Positions 27,907 through 35,602 of a stretch of 53,309 bases of DNA are shown piece by piece. The position numbers and the translations under genes are program-made. Within the stretch, counting starts at the first letter, position 1. Every line of letters starts with the position of its first letter. This stretch comes from Amycolatopsis sacchari (GTDB lineage Bacteria > Actinomycetota > Actinomycetes > Mycobacteriales > Pseudonocardiaceae), in NCBI RefSeq assembly GCF_900114035.1, contig NZ_FORP01000035.1:1-53309 (forward strand), read 5' to 3'. The notes under the pieces are model-generated. The model was given only the letters and a program-made list of their open reading frames with translations, was not told the DNA's origin and did not search any database.

Positions 27907-29499
27907 GTGTCATCTGAGTTGTTTTTTCGGTCGGAAGACCTTACTCAGGAAGAGGTGCTGACCCACCTTGTGGAGACTGACAGTGATAGGAAGATAGTTG
28001 ACTCTCTCAAGGGGCGGTCTCCTGTCATTTTGCGAGGTAGTCGCGGCGTTGGTAAATCCTTCTTGATGCGAGTTGCCGAAGTGCAGCTGTCCCATGCGTT
28101 GAAGGAGCAGCGTGTCTTGCCGGTTTATGTTACCTTTGCCCGCGCGAGTCTGATCGCGAAACCCACTCCTGAACGTTTTCAGGCGTGGATGCTGGCAAAA
28201 ATCTGCAATCGACTGATTAGGGCGGCTGCATCTTTTGGATTTACCCTCCCGGCGGGAAGTTCGATCAAAGCGATCCGCGGCACCTCCTCGTCGAACATTT
28301 CGCGACTCGAGGCAATTGAAGCACAACTAGAGGAATCATGGAAAGGTGTCGAGTCCTCTGACGACCTGACTGGCGTGCCCGATGTTGATGTGCTCAAAGA
28401 CGCCGTCGAAGATCTATGTGATGCCGCGAATCTTCGACGGGTTAACCTCTTTATAGACGAAGCTGCACATGTCTTCATTCCCGAGCAGCAACGCCAGTTC
28501 TTCACTTTGATGAGGGATCTACGCAGCCCGTATATAGCGGTGAAAGCTGCCGTCTACCCCGGGGCAACCGCTTTTGGTGAATCATTTCAGATGACACATG
28601 ACGCCACTGAAATGAGTGTGGATCGCCCGATCGTTGAAGACGACTATGCGCGTTCGATGCGAGAGATTGTGTACAAACAGGATGACGGCTATAGAAAAAT
28701 TATTGCGAGAGAGGGTGAGGCGTTCGACACTCTTGCTTTTGCGGCGACTGGAAACCCTCGCATCTTGCTGAAGACTCTCTCGCGAAGTACTCCCCTTAAC
28801 AGGCGGAGAGTTCAAGAGGTTGTGAAAAGTTACTATCGTGAAGAAATATGGTCTGAGCACTCGAAGTTGGCCGAGAGGTATCCTGGGCATCGCCAGTTGA
28901 TTGACTGGGGTCGCTCGTTCATGGAAGGTAATGTTCTGCCCGCGCTCTTCGAGCGCAACGAGGGGCGTCCCCATGAAACGTCGTCTCATATCTGGATCCA
29001 TAGAGATGCGCCAGAGGTGGTGCGGGAAGCGCTCCGGCTCCTCTGTTACAGTGGCATCTTGCAAGAAGGCGTTTCAGGAATCCGTGCGACCCGCAGCGAA
29101 ATCGGAACACGCTACATGGTCAACCTGGGTTGTCAATTTGCCCTTGCGAAAGATCCCGTAGTTTACGGCACCGAGGTTCGTCGGCTCTTGTCTATCAAGC
29201 GCATGGTCGAATTTGGTGCAAATCATCCAGCGTTTCGTGCAATTCAGAATTTCTCGCTGGATGGACTGGAGTCAAGCAACAATGAGGCCTTGCGCGCTCG
29301 ACTTGAAGCTCCCGCGTCGAAACTTGATGTGACCCAGTTTCAACATAAGAAGCTGGGTGAGCTGGGGCTGAAAACTATCGGCCAAGTTCTGGCCGCAGGG
29401 GAGGATACCTTTAAGAAGGCGCACTACGTTGGGCCGACGAGGGCGCGACAGATGCGAAATGCCGCTGTCGCCGCTGTTCTTGAGTATCTCTCTGGCTGA
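27907..29499 (+). CDS. AAA (ORC/CDC6-like) ATPase with C-terminal helix-hairpin-helix, cassette gene 2
   Basis: A 530-aa protein. Walker A GSRGVGKS (residues 44-51); Walker B NLFIDEAAHVF (D184, E185); AVYPGATAFG near 215 (sensor-1 area); DRPIVEDDYA (239-248); and TGNPRILLKTLS (281-292), the sensor-2 type GNPR of ORC/CDC6 and STAND-like ATPases. Residues about 365-420 look like a winged-helix region. Residues 480-525 (LGELGLKTIGQVLAAGEDTF, YVGPTRARQM) resemble paired helix-hairpin-helix motifs as in RpoA-CTD or repair proteins, suggesting nucleic-acid binding. GTG start with GAGGGG upstream. Probably senses a nucleic-acid or phage signal and controls the upstream protein; that is inference. 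Confidence 0.8.
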   Translation: MSSELFFRSEDLTQEEVLTHLVETDSDRKIVDSLKGRSPVILRGSRGVGKSFLMRVAEVQLSHALKEQRVLPVYVTFARASLIAKPTPERFQAWMLAKICNRLIRAAASFGFTLPAGSSIKAIRGTSSSNISRLEAIEAQLEESWKGVESSDDLTGVPDVDVLKDAVEDLCDAANLRRVNLFIDEAAHVFIPEQQRQFFTLMRDLRSPYIAVKAAVYPGATAFGESFQMTHDATEMSVDRPIVEDDYARSMREIVYKQDDGYRKIIAREGEAFDTLAFAATGNPRILLKTLSRSTPLNRRRVQEVVKSYYREEIWSEHSKLAERYPGHRQLIDWGRSFMEGNVLPALFERNEGRPHETSSHIWIHRDAPEVVREALRLLCYSGILQEGVSGIRATRSEIGTRYMVNLGCQFALAKDPVVYGTEVRRLLSIKRMVEFGANHPAFRAIQNFSLDGLESSNNEALRARLEAPASKLDVTQFQHKKLGELGLKTIGQVLAAGEDTFKKAHYVGPTRARQMRNAAVAAVLEYLSG

Positions 29500-29571
29500 T
29501 GGGGCAGTGGCGGTTGGTCTTCGAGGCGCATATATCCTTCGGTTCCCGCTGCGACTGTCTAGGCCTCGAGG

Positions 29572-29617
29572 AGGGCGTGCTGTGAGCAAGGAGATCGTCG
29601 GGGTCCTGCTGCTGGCG
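29572..29617 (+). repeat. Right 46-bp direct repeat (attR-like)
   Basis: Second copy of 26975-27020. It is immediately preceded by GGCCTCGAGG from the insert. Together they give the re-formed membrane-protein gene the ribosome site GAGGAGGG about 6 nt before its GTG. Confidence 0.85.
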
Positions 29618-29740
29618 CTCGCCGGGTTCCTCGCGGGTGGCGTGTACAGCACGTGGAAGAACTCGCGGGCCCTGGCGGGGTTCCTGCTGGTCGCGACGCT
29701 GCTGGCGTTGGGCGGCGCGATCGCGTGGATCGTCGGCTGA
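29582..29740 (+). CDS. Small membrane protein, reconstituted at the right insert end
   Basis: A 52-aa protein, [19 protein letters not shown]... with two hydrophobic helices (about residues 5-20 and 31-50) around a short basic loop YSTWKNSRAL. It is the intact version of the gene whose first 12 codons also remain after hisB. Its former translational coupling to hisB is lost. The insert supplies a GAGGAGGG site in its place; whether a promoter also comes from the insert is unclear. Function unknown; similar short proteins follow hisB in related operons by inference from the overlap. Confidence 0.75.
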   Translation: MSKEIVGVLLLALAGFLAGGVYSTWKNSRALAGFLLVATLLALGGAIAWIVG

Positions 29741-29744
29741 CCGC

Positions 29745-31880
29745 CTAGACCTCCACCGGTTCGCGCTTGTCCAGGCGCTTCGTCAGCGCTTCGCCCTCGA
29801 CGTCGACGTTCGGGAGTGCCCGGTCGAGCCAGCGGGGCAGCCACCAGGCCTTCGCGCCGAGCAGCGCCATCACCGCGGGCACGATCGTCATCCGCACCAC
29901 GAACGCGTCCACCAGCACGCCGAACGCCAGCGCGAACCCGATCGACTGGATCAGCGTCGTGTCCGCGAGCACGAACCCGGCGAACACGCTGATCATGATC
30001 AACGCCGCCGCGACGACCACGCGTGAACCGTGCCGGAAGCCCTGCGCCACGGCCTCCCGCGCCTCGGTGCCGTGCACGTACTCCTCGCGCATGCGCGTCA
30101 CCAGGAACACCTGGTAGTCCATCGCGAGCCCGAACAGCACGCCGATCAGCAGGATCGGCAGCATGCTCATGATCGGCGCCGTCGACTTCACGCCGAGCAG
30201 GTCGTCGAGCCAGCCCCACTGGAACACCGCGACGACCGCGCCGAACGTCGCCACCACCGAGCCGAGGAAACCGAGCGTCGCCTTCAGCGGCACCACCAGC
30301 GACCGGAACACCAGCATCAGCAGCAGGAACGCGAGCCCCACGATCAACGCCAGGTACGGCAGCATCGCGTCCGCCAGCTTCTCCGACACGTCGATCTGCA
30401 GCGCCGTCTGACCCGTGACGGCCAGTTCCGTGCCGTCCGCCTGCGCCCGGATGTCGCTCACGAGCTGTTCGGTCTGCTCGCTGCTCGGCCCGCTCTTCGG
30501 GATCACCGTGAACATCGCCGTGTCGTGCTGCGGGTTGAACTGCGGCGGCGTCACGGCGGCGACGTCCCCGAGCCGCGAGACGCGCTCGACGGCCGCCGTG
30601 GTGTTGGCGTCCGTGGCATCGGAGATCACCACGATCAGCGGGCCGTTCACGCCCGGCCCGAAGCCCGAGGACACGATGTCGTAAGCCTTGCGCTGCGTGG
30701 AATCCGGCGCCGCGGTCGCGTCGTTGGGCAGCCCGAGCTGCATGCTCAGCGCCGGCACCGCGACCACGAGCAGCCCGGCGACGGCGGCGATCAGCACCGG
30801 CACGCGGTGCCGCGACACGAACCGCGCCCAGCGCTCGCCGTGCGTCGCGCGGGTCCGCTGCTTGCGGGCGCGCTTGCCGAGCACCTTGCGTCCCGCGAAG
30901 CCGAGCACGGCGGGCAGCAACGTCAGCGCGATCAGCACGGCGACGGCGACGGTCGCCGCGGCCGCGACGCCCATCTGGCCGAGGAACGGGATGCCGACGA
31001 CGGTGAGCCCCACCAGCGCGATGATCACCGTCAGTCCGGCGAACACCACGGCGGAACCGGCGGTGCCGACGCTGCGGGCCGCCGCCTGTTCGGGATCGTG
31101 CCCCTCGCTCAGTTCGTGGCGGTAGCGCGAAACGATGAACAACGCGTAGTCGATCCCGACGGCGAGGCCCAGCATCAGCGCCAGGATCGGGGTGTTGGAG
31201 TTCAGCTCGGTGAACCCGGAGACGGTCAGGATCCCCGTCATGCCGACGCCGACGCCGATCAGCGCCGTGAGCAGCGGCAACCCGGCGGCGAGCAGGGAGC
31301 CGAACGTCACGGTCAGCACGATCGCCGCGACGACGACGCCGAGCCCTTCCGTGGCCCCGGTTTCCGGCATGCCCTCGATCGCGTCACCGCCGAACTCGAC
31401 GGTCAGCCCGGCCTGGCGCGCCGGTCCGGCCGGCGCCATCACCGCCTCGCGGTCGCCCTCGGTCAGCTCGTACGCCTGCACGCCGTAGCTGATCTGCACG
31501 AGCGCCACCCGGCCGTCCGGCGAGACCATCTTCGACTGGAACGGATCGGTCACGGCCCGCGCCTTCGGTGCCGTTTTGAGACGCTCGACGAGCCTTTCGA
31601 CGGTCGCCTGGTTCACCGGATCGGTGAGCTTCTGCCCGGCGGGTGCCTCGACCGCGACACGTGCCGTCGCGCCGCCGACGCCGGCCTGCGGGAAGCGCTC
31701 CTTGAGGTGGTCGATCGCCCGCTGCGATTCGGTTCCCGGGATCGTCACGGAGTTCGTGAGCTGGCCGGACAGGGTCAGCGCGCCCAGTCCGAGGCAGGCC
31801 AGCAGCACGGCCCACACGGTGGCCACGAGCCAGCGCCGGCGGAAGGAGAAGCGGGCGAGTCGGTACAGCAGGGTGGCCAC
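29745..31880 (-). CDS. MMPL-family (RND-type) membrane exporter
   Basis: A 711-aa protein with a twelve-helix RND plan. TM1 (RRRWLVATVWAVLLACLGL) is followed by a large external loop. Then comes a block of helices with TVTFGSLLAAGLPLLTALIGVGVGMTG, LMLGLAVGIDYALFIVSRYRHEL, a second loop after residue 400, and a mirrored C-terminal block with PILLIGVLFGLAMDYQVFLVTRMREEYVHG. The intramembrane Asp in GIDYALF and AMDYQVF are the MMPL proton-relay signatures. The start GTG at 31880 is 7 nt after GGAGG; earlier in-frame starts run through the operator region. Divergent from its likely repressor. Substrate (lipid or drug) unknown. Confidence 0.92.
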   Translation of the reverse strand: MATLLYRLARFSFRRRWLVATVWAVLLACLGLGALTLSGQLTNSVTIPGTESQRAIDHLKERFPQAGVGGATARVAVEAPAGQKLTDPVNQATVERLVERLKTAPKARAVTDPFQSKMVSPDGRVALVQISYGVQAYELTEGDREAVMAPAGPARQAGLTVEFGGDAIEGMPETGATEGLGVVVAAIVLTVTFGSLLAAGLPLLTALIGVGVGMTGILTVSGFTELNSNTPILALMLGLAVGIDYALFIVSRYRHELSEGHDPEQAAARSVGTAGSAVVFAGLTVIIALVGLTVVGIPFLGQMGVAAAATVAVAVLIALTLLPAVLGFAGRKVLGKRARKQRTRATHGERWARFVSRHRVPVLIAAVAGLLVVAVPALSMQLGLPNDATAAPDSTQRKAYDIVSSGFGPGVNGPLIVVISDATDANTTAAVERVSRLGDVAAVTPPQFNPQHDTAMFTVIPKSGPSSEQTEQLVSDIRAQADGTELAVTGQTALQIDVSEKLADAMLPYLALIVGLAFLLLMLVFRSLVVPLKATLGFLGSVVATFGAVVAVFQWGWLDDLLGVKSTAPIMSMLPILLIGVLFGLAMDYQVFLVTRMREEYVHGTEAREAVAQGFRHGSRVVVAAALIMISVFAGFVLADTTLIQSIGFALAFGVLVDAFVVRMTIVPAVMALLGAKAWWLPRWLDRALPNVDVEGEALTKRLDKREPVEV

Positions 31881-31921
31881 GAGCACGCCTCCGTTTTCAG
31901 TCCATCGGGTGAGGATCCACG

Positions 31922-31985
31922 CTAGCCGATCGGCAAGTGGCTGTCCAAGCCGATCGGCTAGTGGTGTGACTAGCCGCACGGCTAG
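31922..31985. promoter_or_regulatory. Three 16-bp TetR-type operators at exact 24-bp intervals
   Basis: CTAGCCGATCGGCAAG (31922-31937), CAAGCCGATCGGCTAG (31946-31961) and CTAGCCGCACGGCTAG (31970-31985) share the palindrome (C)TAGCCG-NN-CGGCTAG. The first covers TAGCGT on the minus strand, a likely -10 box for the exporter. The sites lie 65 bp or more upstream of the TetR gene. Confidence 0.75.
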
Positions 31986-32019
31986 CGCCTGTGTGGTTGC
32001 CGGAGGCGGGGAGGGCACG

Positions 32020-32025
32020 TACCCT
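32020..32025 (+). promoter_or_regulatory. -10 box of the TetR regulator gene
   Basis: TACCCT, 24 bp before the ATG at 32050, leaves a short leader that contains the ribosome site GGGAGGG. Confidence 0.5.
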
Positions 32026-32049
32026 CGGCCTGTTCACTGGGAGGGTGCG

Positions 32050-32634
32050 ATGACAGCCGGGACGGCCCCCGCGACCGCGGGCGGTCAGGAGGACACACGG
32101 ACCCGCCTGCTCGCCACCGCGTTACGCCTGTTCACCGAGCACGGCGTGGAAGCGACGTCGCTGCAGATGATCGCCGACGCGCTGGGTGTGACGAAGGCGG
32201 CGGTCTACTACCACTTCAAGACGAAGGACGAGATCGCCGGCGCGGTCGCCGAACCGGGGCTGCGCGAGCTGGAGGTCGTCCTCGAAGAGGCGTCGCGGCT
32301 GCGGCGGCGTGGCGCGCGGGTGGACCACCTGCTGTCCGGGTTCGTCGACGTCGTGGTGCGGCACCGGGCGCTGATCGCGTTGTTCGCACGCGATCCCGGG
32401 GTCACGCGCGCGCTCGCGAACTCGTGGTCCGAGGTGCTCAGCATCCGCATGATGGAGCTGTTCGCCGGGCCGGAGGAGGACGAGAGCCGCGTGATCGCCG
32501 CACACGCCGCGATCGTGGGCATCGCGCTCACCGGCGGTGCGCCGCAGTTCGCGGAGATGGACGACGACACGTTGCGCGGGCACCTGCTGGAGGTCGGCCG
32601 CCGGTTGCTGGGGCGGCCGCGGCGGAGCGCGTGA
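32050..32634 (+). CDS. TetR-family repressor, likely of the MMPL exporter
   Basis: A 194-aa regulator. The N-terminal helix-turn-helix is RTRLLATALRLFTEHGVEATSLQMIADALGVTKAAVYYHFKTKDEI (residues 17-62). The rest is a helical ligand domain with VRHRALIALFARDPGVTRAL. The ATG at 32050 has GGGAGGG upstream; the long N-terminal extension in frame overlaps the exporter gene and is rejected. Divergent arrangement and the three palindromes between the genes make the exporter the obvious target, with autoregulation possible. Confidence 0.92.
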   Translation: MTAGTAPATAGGQEDTRTRLLATALRLFTEHGVEATSLQMIADALGVTKAAVYYHFKTKDEIAGAVAEPGLRELEVVLEEASRLRRRGARVDHLLSGFVDVVVRHRALIALFARDPGVTRALANSWSEVLSIRMMELFAGPEEDESRVIAAHAAIVGIALTGGAPQFAEMDDDTLRGHLLEVGRRLLGRPRRSA

Positions 32635-32739
32635 GCCGTCATGGCCCGCCTTACCGAACAGGACTCCGCACCGGCAAGCGGTTCCACGACGCCGCGATCG
32701 GCGGGCGATCCCCGATTATGTCGTGGTCCCGGGCTCGCC

Positions 32740-32829
32740 GAGCGGCTCCGCGGCAAGCACCTCACCGCGGCGACCGCGCTCGTCGGCGGCGGCGGGCACG
32801 TGCACGGGAAGATCGTGATCAAGCTGTAG
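32740..32829 (+). pseudogene. Possible oxidoreductase C-terminal remnant
   Basis: About 30 codons ending ...ALVGGGGHVHGKIVIKL before a TAG. The final GKIVIKL resembles the last strand of zinc-type quinone/alcohol oxidoreductases (GKIVL.V). There is no upstream domain. It may be a decayed fragment or chance; weak call. Confidence 0.25.
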
Positions 32830-32832
32830 GCA

Positions 32833-33294
32833 CTACGCCCCGCCCTCGACGGCCGGCTTGAGCCGCCGCGCGCCGGGGCCGAAGCGGGACATCTGGTCGT
32901 CCTGGTTGTACAGCCCGCACACGCGCAGCGAAAGGCAGCCGCAGCCCACGCAGCCGGTCAGCCTGTCCCGCAGGCGCTGCAACGCGTCGATCCGCGCGTC
33001 GAGCTCCTCCTGCCAGTTCCGGGACAACCTCGCCCAGTCCGCCTTCGTCGGCGCGTGGTCCTTCGGCAGCGTGGCGAGCGCGGCGCTGATCTCCTCCAGG
33101 CTGAGCCCCACCCGCTGCGCCGCCCGGATGAACGCGATCCGCCGCAGCACCGACCTCGGGTAGCGGCGCTGGTTGCCCGCGGACCGCTCGGACGAGATCA
33201 GCCCGCGGTCCTCGTAGAACCGCAACGCCGTGTGCGGTACGCCGCTGCGTTCGGCGACCTGCCCGATGCTGAGGTGGTCGGCAAGCTTGGTCAC
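32833..33294 (-). CDS. soxR: SoxR redox-sensing MerR-family activator
   Basis: A 153-aa MerR-type protein: LSIGQVAERSGVPHTALRFYEDRGLI at residues 8-33, a dimerisation helix, and the [2Fe-2S] ligand set C115-x2-C118-x-C120-x5-C126 (CVGCGCLSLRVC), which defines SoxR. It is activated by redox-cycling compounds through cluster oxidation. The GTG start is 6 nt behind TAGGCT on its own strand (leaderless type). The divergent neighbour is a two-gene transketolase with a SoxR-box-like dyad in its promoter, so a dedicated target is likely. Confidence 0.93.
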   Translation of the reverse strand: MTKLADHLSIGQVAERSGVPHTALRFYEDRGLISSERSAGNQRRYPRSVLRRIAFIRAAQRVGLSLEEISAALATLPKDHAPTKADWARLSRNWQEELDARIDALQRLRDRLTGCVGCGCLSLRVCGLYNQDDQMSRFGPGARRLKPAVEGGA

Positions 33295-33309
33295 GGTGCC
33301 AGCCTAGCC

Positions 33310-33346
33310 TTGACCTCAACCTAAGTCGAGGTTGCACGGTGGCGGC
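33310..33346 (+). promoter_or_regulatory. SoxR-type promoter of the transketolase pair
   Basis: TTGACC (33310-33315) and CACGGT (33335-33340) are 19 bp apart, the overlong spacing typical of SoxR/MerR-activated promoters. The imperfect dyad at 33314-33331 (CCTCAACCTAAGTCGAGG, 14 of 18 symmetric) lies between them. The ATG follows 6 nt later. Confidence 0.55.
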
Positions 33347-34030
33347 ATGACGACCACCACGCCGGACCCCACCGCCCTGCTCACCCGCATGACGGGCGAC
33401 GAGAAGCACCTCGCCGCCGCGACGTCCACTTTGGACGTCATCGCCGTGCTCTACGACCGCGTGCTGAACATCTCGCCCGGCGCGGTCCGCGACCCCCGCC
33501 GCGACCGCTTCCTGCTGTCGAAGGGGCACGGGCCGATGGCCTACTACGCGGTGCTCGCCGCCAAGGGCTTCCTGGACCCGGCGGAGCTGGACGACTGGGC
33601 CTCGGTCCGCTCGCGCCTGGGCATGCACCCGGACCGGATGCGGGTCCCCGGCGTCGAGATCTCCAGCGGCTCGCTGGGCCACGGCCTGCCCCTCGCCGTG
33701 GGCACCGCGCTGGGCCTGCGGGCGCAGGGGTTCACCGGCTCGAAGGTCGTCGTGCTCGTGGGGGACGCCGAACTCGACGAGGGCTCCAACGGCGAGGCGA
33801 TCGTGCTCGCCGCCCGCTTCGGGCTCGACGCGCTCACCACCGTCGTGATCGACAACTCCTCCGCCACGCACGGCTGGCCCGGCGGCATCGACCGGCGTTT
33901 CGCCGTCGAGGGCTGGGCGACGCGCACCGTCGACGGGCACGACCGCGACGCCCTGTACGCCGCTTTCACCGAACCCCACCCAGGGCAGCCGCTGTGCGTG
34001 GTGGCCGTCGTCGAACCGAAGGAGAGCTGA
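33347..34030 (+). CDS. Transketolase, N-terminal (TPP-binding) subunit
   Basis: A 227-aa split transketolase subunit. It contains DRFLLSKGHGPMAYYAVLAAKG, EISSGSLGHGLPLAVGTALGLR and the TPP/Mg motif VVVLVGDAELDEGSNGEA..., then VVIDNSSATHGWPGG. It transfers two-carbon units between sugar phosphates with the next gene product. The ATG at 33347 is 6 nt after the putative -10. Split transketolases of this size often serve specialised or secondary pathways rather than the main pentose phosphate pathway. Confidence 0.92.
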   Translation: MTTTTPDPTALLTRMTGDEKHLAAATSTLDVIAVLYDRVLNISPGAVRDPRRDRFLLSKGHGPMAYYAVLAAKGFLDPAELDDWASVRSRLGMHPDRMRVPGVEISSGSLGHGLPLAVGTALGLRAQGFTGSKVVVLVGDAELDEGSNGEAIVLAARFGLDALTTVVIDNSSATHGWPGGIDRRFAVEGWATRTVDGHDRDALYAAFTEPHPGQPLCVVAVVEPKES

Positions 34031-34033
34031 CCC

Positions 34034-34918
34034 GTGCGGGAAACCTTTCTGTCCACAATGGAGGAAGCGCTCGACGTCGATCCCCGCGTGGCGCTCGTCC
34101 TCGCCGAGATCTCCGTCGCGCAGGTCTCCGGGGCGGCCCGGCGCCACCCCGACCGCGTGATCAACGTCGGCATCCGCGAACAGGCGCTCATCGGCGTCGC
34201 GGGCGGCCTCGCGCTGGCCGGGATGCGGCCCGTCGCGCACACCTTCCCGCCGTTCCTCGTCGAGCGCCCGTACGAACAGGTCAAGCTCGACCTGACCCAC
34301 CAGGGCGCCGGCGCGGTGCTCGTCTCCTGGGGCGGGTCCTACGACATGTCCACCGCCGGGCGCACGCACCAGTCGCCGGGGGACGTCGCGCTGCTCGACA
34401 CCATCCCGGGCTGGACCGTGCACGTGCCGGGCCACGCCGAGGAAGCCCGGCGGTTGCTGCTGGAGTCCCTGCCCGGCGACGAGAGCGTCTACCTGCGGCT
34501 CAGCGGTCAGACGAACGCCCGCCCGCACCTGGGCAGCGGGTTGCAGGCGCTGCGGCGGGGCCGTGCGGGCGTGGTGCTGGCGGTGGGCCCGATGCTCGAC
34601 CGCGTGCTCGCGGCGACGGAGGGGCTCGACGTGACCGTGCTGTACGCGCACACCGTCCGGCCCTTCGACGCCACGACACTGCGTGCCGCGATCGGTTCCG
34701 CCGCCGACGTCGTCCTCGTGGAGCCCTACCTCGCGGGCACCTCTGCGCACCTCGTGGCCGAGGCGCTCGCCGACGTGCCGCACCGGTTGCGCTGCCTCGG
34801 CGTCCGGCGCGACGCCGAAGTCCGCGTCTACGGCACCCCGGAGGACCACGACGTGGCACACGGGCTCGATGTGCCTTCGCTCACCCACACGATTCGCGAG
34901 TTCTACGGGCACCTGTGA
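34034..34918 (+). CDS. Transketolase, C-terminal (pyrimidine-binding) subunit
   Basis: A 294-aa partner of the preceding gene, 3 nt downstream. Features: RETFLSTMEEALDVDPRVALVLAEIS, INVGIREQALIGVAGGLALAGMRPVAHTF with the catalytic Glu (GIREQ) that activates TPP, DLTHQGAGAVLVSWGGSYDMSTAGRTHQSPGD, and a C-terminal domain ILAV-type VDVVLVEPYLAGTSAHLV. GTG start with AAGGAG upstream. The two subunits would form the active heterotetramer. Confidence 0.92.
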   Translation: MRETFLSTMEEALDVDPRVALVLAEISVAQVSGAARRHPDRVINVGIREQALIGVAGGLALAGMRPVAHTFPPFLVERPYEQVKLDLTHQGAGAVLVSWGGSYDMSTAGRTHQSPGDVALLDTIPGWTVHVPGHAEEARRLLLESLPGDESVYLRLSGQTNARPHLGSGLQALRRGRAGVVLAVGPMLDRVLAATEGLDVTVLYAHTVRPFDATTLRAAIGSAADVVLVEPYLAGTSAHLVAEALADVPHRLRCLGVRRDAEVRVYGTPEDHDVAHGLDVPSLTHTIREFYGHL

Positions 34919-34926
34919 GCGCCCCC

Positions 34927-34938
34927 TAGACTGGACGC
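34927..34938 (+). promoter_or_regulatory. hisH promoter, leaderless type
   Basis: TAGACT (34927-34932) plus 6 nt to the GTG at 34939. It gives this second histidine block its own start after separation from hisB. Confidence 0.5.
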
Positions 34939-35568
34939 GTGAGTCGCGTCGTGATCCTGGATTACGGTTCCGGGAACCTCCGTTCCGCCGAACGCGCCGT
35001 CCGCCGGGTCGGCGCCGACGTCGAGGTGACCGCCGACCCGAAGGCGGCGCTCGAAGCCGACGGGCTGGTCGTGCCCGGTGTCGGTGCCTTCGCCGCCTGC
35101 ATGGCGGGGCTGCTCTCGGTGGGCGGGGACAAGATCATCGGTACCCGGCTGGCCGGCGGGCGGCCCGTGCTCGGCATCTGCGTGGGCATGCAGATCCTGT
35201 TCGAGCGCGGGGTCGAGCACGGTGTCGAGTCGCAGGGCGCGGGTGAGTGGCCGGGCACGGTCGAGCGCCTGCACGCCGAGATCGTCCCGCACATGGGCTG
35301 GAACACCGTGCGCGCGCCGGAGGACTCGCAGCTGTTCGCGGGCCTCGACCCGGACACGCGGTTCTACTTCGTGCACTCCTACGCGGCGCGGAAGTGGGAG
35401 CTGGACTCCGGCCTGCCCGGGCAGCAGCCGAAGGTCACGTGGTCGCACCACGGCGAGGACTTCGTCGCGGCCGCGGAGAACGGCCCGCTGTGGGCCACCC
35501 AGTTCCACCCGGAGAAGTCCGGTGACGCGGGCGCGCACCTGCTGGAGAACTGGCTCCGGAGCCTTTGA
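34939..35568 (+). CDS. hisH: Imidazole glycerol phosphate synthase, glutaminase subunit
   Basis: A 209-aa class-I glutamine amidotransferase: [22 protein letters not shown] start, LVVPGVGAF, the nucleophile Cys in [20 protein letters not shown] (near residue 80), HMGWNTV, FVHSYAA and the His-Glu pair in TQFHPEKSG. It provides ammonia to HisF. In most actinobacteria hisH follows hisB directly; here 8 kb separates them. The 34-bp gap to hisA contains another -10-like box. Confidence 0.96.
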   Translation: MSRVVILDYGSGNLRSAERAVRRVGADVEVTADPKAALEADGLVVPGVGAFAACMAGLLSVGGDKIIGTRLAGGRPVLGICVGMQILFERGVEHGVESQGAGEWPGTVERLHAEIVPHMGWNTVRAPEDSQLFAGLDPDTRFYFVHSYAARKWELDSGLPGQQPKVTWSHHGEDFVAAAENGPLWATQFHPEKSGDAGAHLLENWLRSL

Positions 35569-35590
35569 CGGCGCCTTTGAGCAGGTCAGC

Positions 35591-35602
35591 TATCGTGGCG
35601 GC
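35591..35602 (+). promoter_or_regulatory. hisA/priA promoter, leaderless type
   Basis: TATCGT (35591-35596) plus 6 nt to the GTG at 35603; no ribosome site visible. Confidence 0.45.

Larger units (their letters stand above)
27021..29571 (+). mobile_element. 2.55-kb inserted cassette, putative defence island without recombinase
   Basis: The insert is exactly bounded by the 46-bp direct repeats. Its base composition differs from the host: line 27661-27720 has 32 of 60 G+C, while 26701-26760 in hisB has 45 of 60. It carries one two-gene operon (27164-29499), 140 bp of upstream DNA and 72 bp downstream. No integrase, transposase or terminal inverted repeat is visible. Recombination between the repeats would restore the hisB-membrane-protein junction precisely. 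Confidence 0.8.

Noticed and set aside
27021..29571. Insertion sequence or integrative element with its own recombinase
   Set aside because: No transposase, integrase or excisionase and no terminal inverted repeats; only the direct repeats and two cargo genes are seen.
32641..32829. 62-aa plus-strand gene after the TetR regulator
   Set aside because: Only the last residues resemble an oxidoreductase end; the front is Arg/Ser/Pro-rich with no start signal, so it is listed only as a possible remnant.
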